64,000 bases of DNA from Colwellia sp. 20A7 (GTDB lineage: Bacteria > Pseudomonadota > Gammaproteobacteria > Enterobacterales > Alteromonadaceae), in assembly GCF_009832865.1 (NCBI RefSeq), contig NZ_CP047130.1, positions 1,302,001-1,366,000 on the forward strand, in the 5' to 3' direction. Within the stretch, counting starts at the first letter, position 1; each line of letters starts with the position of its first letter. Below are positions 63,032-64,000 of this stretch, in pieces. The notes under the pieces are model-generated. The model had not been told where the DNA came from. It did not search any database and saw only the letters and a list, made by a program, of their open reading frames with translations. A program made the translations under genes and the position numbers.

Positions 63032-63124
63032 TTGTTTCAACATCAATATTAAAATACTACTCTCTATAAGCTTTAAGCTAAAAAGTAGCAAGCTTAAAGA
63101 TAGTAGTGAAAAGAGTGACAGGCA

Positions 63125-63724
63125 ATGAATAAATATTTATGGGCTTTTATCTATCTAGCAACACTGCTGTGGTCAGCTATTGCCCCTAAAGATTATCTTA
63201 CTTGGTTCCTTGAAGTGCTACCGGCAGTGATTGGTGCGGTAATGTTATTATTCACCTATCGTTCTTTTCGATTAACCTCTTTACTGTATAGCTTAATTTT
63301 ACTTCATTGTATTATTTTGATGATTGGCGGCCACTATACTTACGCAGAAGTGCCATTATTTGACACGATTAAAGATATTTTTAATTTAGATCGTAATAAT
63401 TACGACAAAGTAGGGCACTTTGCACAGGGATTTGTACCAGCAATTCTTGCCCGTGAGATATTAATCCGAAAAAATGTGGTAAATGGTAAAGCTTGGCTTA
63501 ATACCTTTGTGATTTCTATCTGCTTAGCATTCAGTGCGTTTTACGAGCTGATTGAATGGTGGGTTGCTCTTTTAAGCGGAGAAGATGCTGAAGCATTCTT
63601 AGGTACGCAAGGTTATATTTGGGATACACAATCAGATATGGCTATAGCATTAGTTGGTGCTATTTGTGCCATAGTTTTCCTTGCTAAGTATCACGATAAG
63701 CAATTGAATTCAGCTATCTCTTAG
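63125..63724 (+). CDS. yjdF: YjdF/DUF2238 inner-membrane protein
   Basis: 199 residues with about six hydrophobic helices and the DUF2238 pattern HYTYAEVPLFD, NYDKVGHFAQGFVPA, and YELIEWWVALLSGE…WDTQSDM. Function unknown. Confidence 0.88.
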   Translation: MNKYLWAFIYLATLLWSAIAPKDYLTWFLEVLPAVIGAVMLLFTYRSFRLTSLLYSLILLHCIILMIGGHYTYAEVPLFDTIKDIFNLDRNNYDKVGHFAQGFVPAILAREILIRKNVVNGKAWLNTFVISICLAFSAFYELIEWWVALLSGEDAEAFLGTQGYIWDTQSDMAIALVGAICAIVFLAKYHDKQLNSAIS

Positions 63725-63787
63725 GTCACTACCGGCATAATTCCATTGGTGTCTATTTCTCTTATTCTGTGTCTCAGCACTTCTGTC

Positions 63788-64000
63788 ATTCTGAATCAAG
63801 TTCAGAATGACAGAAGATATTTAGGGTGACGAAAAATCGCCGTCATTCCGTAGGTGTCTTGATACGGAATCCCAAGGGTGTGGTTGAATAAAATGAGAGA
63901 TTCTGAATCAAGTTCAGAATGACAGAGGATATTCAGGATGACGAAAAAAGCGCCGTCATTCCGTAGGTGTCTTGATACGGAATCCCACCCATGTGGTTGA
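63788..64000. repeat. REP-like palindromic repeat, two tandem units at window end
   Basis: Two units of about 112-bp period, each with ATTCTGAA-tcaag-TTCAGAAT and ATTCCGTA-ggtgtcttga-TACGGAAT hairpins. The second reaches the window edge. Similar palindromes are common between genes in marine bacteria; they do not code. Confidence 0.85.

Overview
The window looks like chromosomal DNA of an AT-rich marine gammaproteobacterium, most likely a Colwellia-like member of the Alteromonadales. The reasons are the rRNA operon with tRNA-Ala(TGC) in its spacer, the order metK / rsmE-gshB-algH-ruvX, the large TonB-dependent receptor, and the PsrA/LiuR-type sites beside the etf genes. The genus is inferred, not proven.

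Layout. (1) 1-18650 begins with the end of an NhaC-type antiporter, closed by its own terminator. A dense locus for taking up and degrading peptidoglycan follows: serine hydrolase, two-domain GH3 NagZ, NlpC/P60 endopeptidase, L-Ala-D/L-Glu epimerase, sodium:solute symporter, BadF-type amino-sugar kinase, MurQ, NamZ (DUF1343), a MurR-like RpiR regulator, a TonB-dependent receptor, and a lipoprotein that fuses an AmiD-type zinc amidase to a beta-lactamase-fold hydrolase. Together these could cut wall fragments outside the cell or in the periplasm, import them, and turn MurNAc into GlcNAc-6-P and the peptide stem into L-Ala-L-Glu. (2) 18650-24310 holds an StbD antitoxin whose toxin gene is broken by a 162-bp MITE, small genes, an M23 peptidase/bactofilin pair, GcvR and a PilZ protein. 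(3) 24318-32010 has ettA, then an RND pump under a YgaV/BigR-like ArsR regulator, divergent from a split YgaP pair (membrane protein plus rhodanese); this suggests reactive-sulfur control. (4) 32175-40062 carries lysA, ruvX, algH, gshB, rsmE and metK, with two almost identical 1011-bp IS982 copies bracketing lysA-rsmE.

(5) 40063-48070 is a long non-coding leader region (MetJ boxes, a 36-codon basic ORF, a MITE, a roughly 110-bp tandem array, two rrn promoters) followed by 16S, tRNA-Ala, 23S and 5S. (6) 48070-50630 is a scar: a degenerate second 5S copy, an IS630 element interrupted by a second intact copy of itself, and a truncated MITE. (7) 51011-64000 is ordinary chromosome: gdhA, yciH, etfBA divergent from ETF-ubiquinone oxidoreductase, yggN, a FapA/DUF342 protein, cinA, a plant-type dapA, yjdF, and REP-like palindromic repeats at the edge.

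The most coherent unusual feature is the peptidoglycan locus. The most informative small-scale findings are the MITE-disrupted toxin gene, the similarity between the MITE and IS630 ends, and the tandem array upstream of the rRNA operon.
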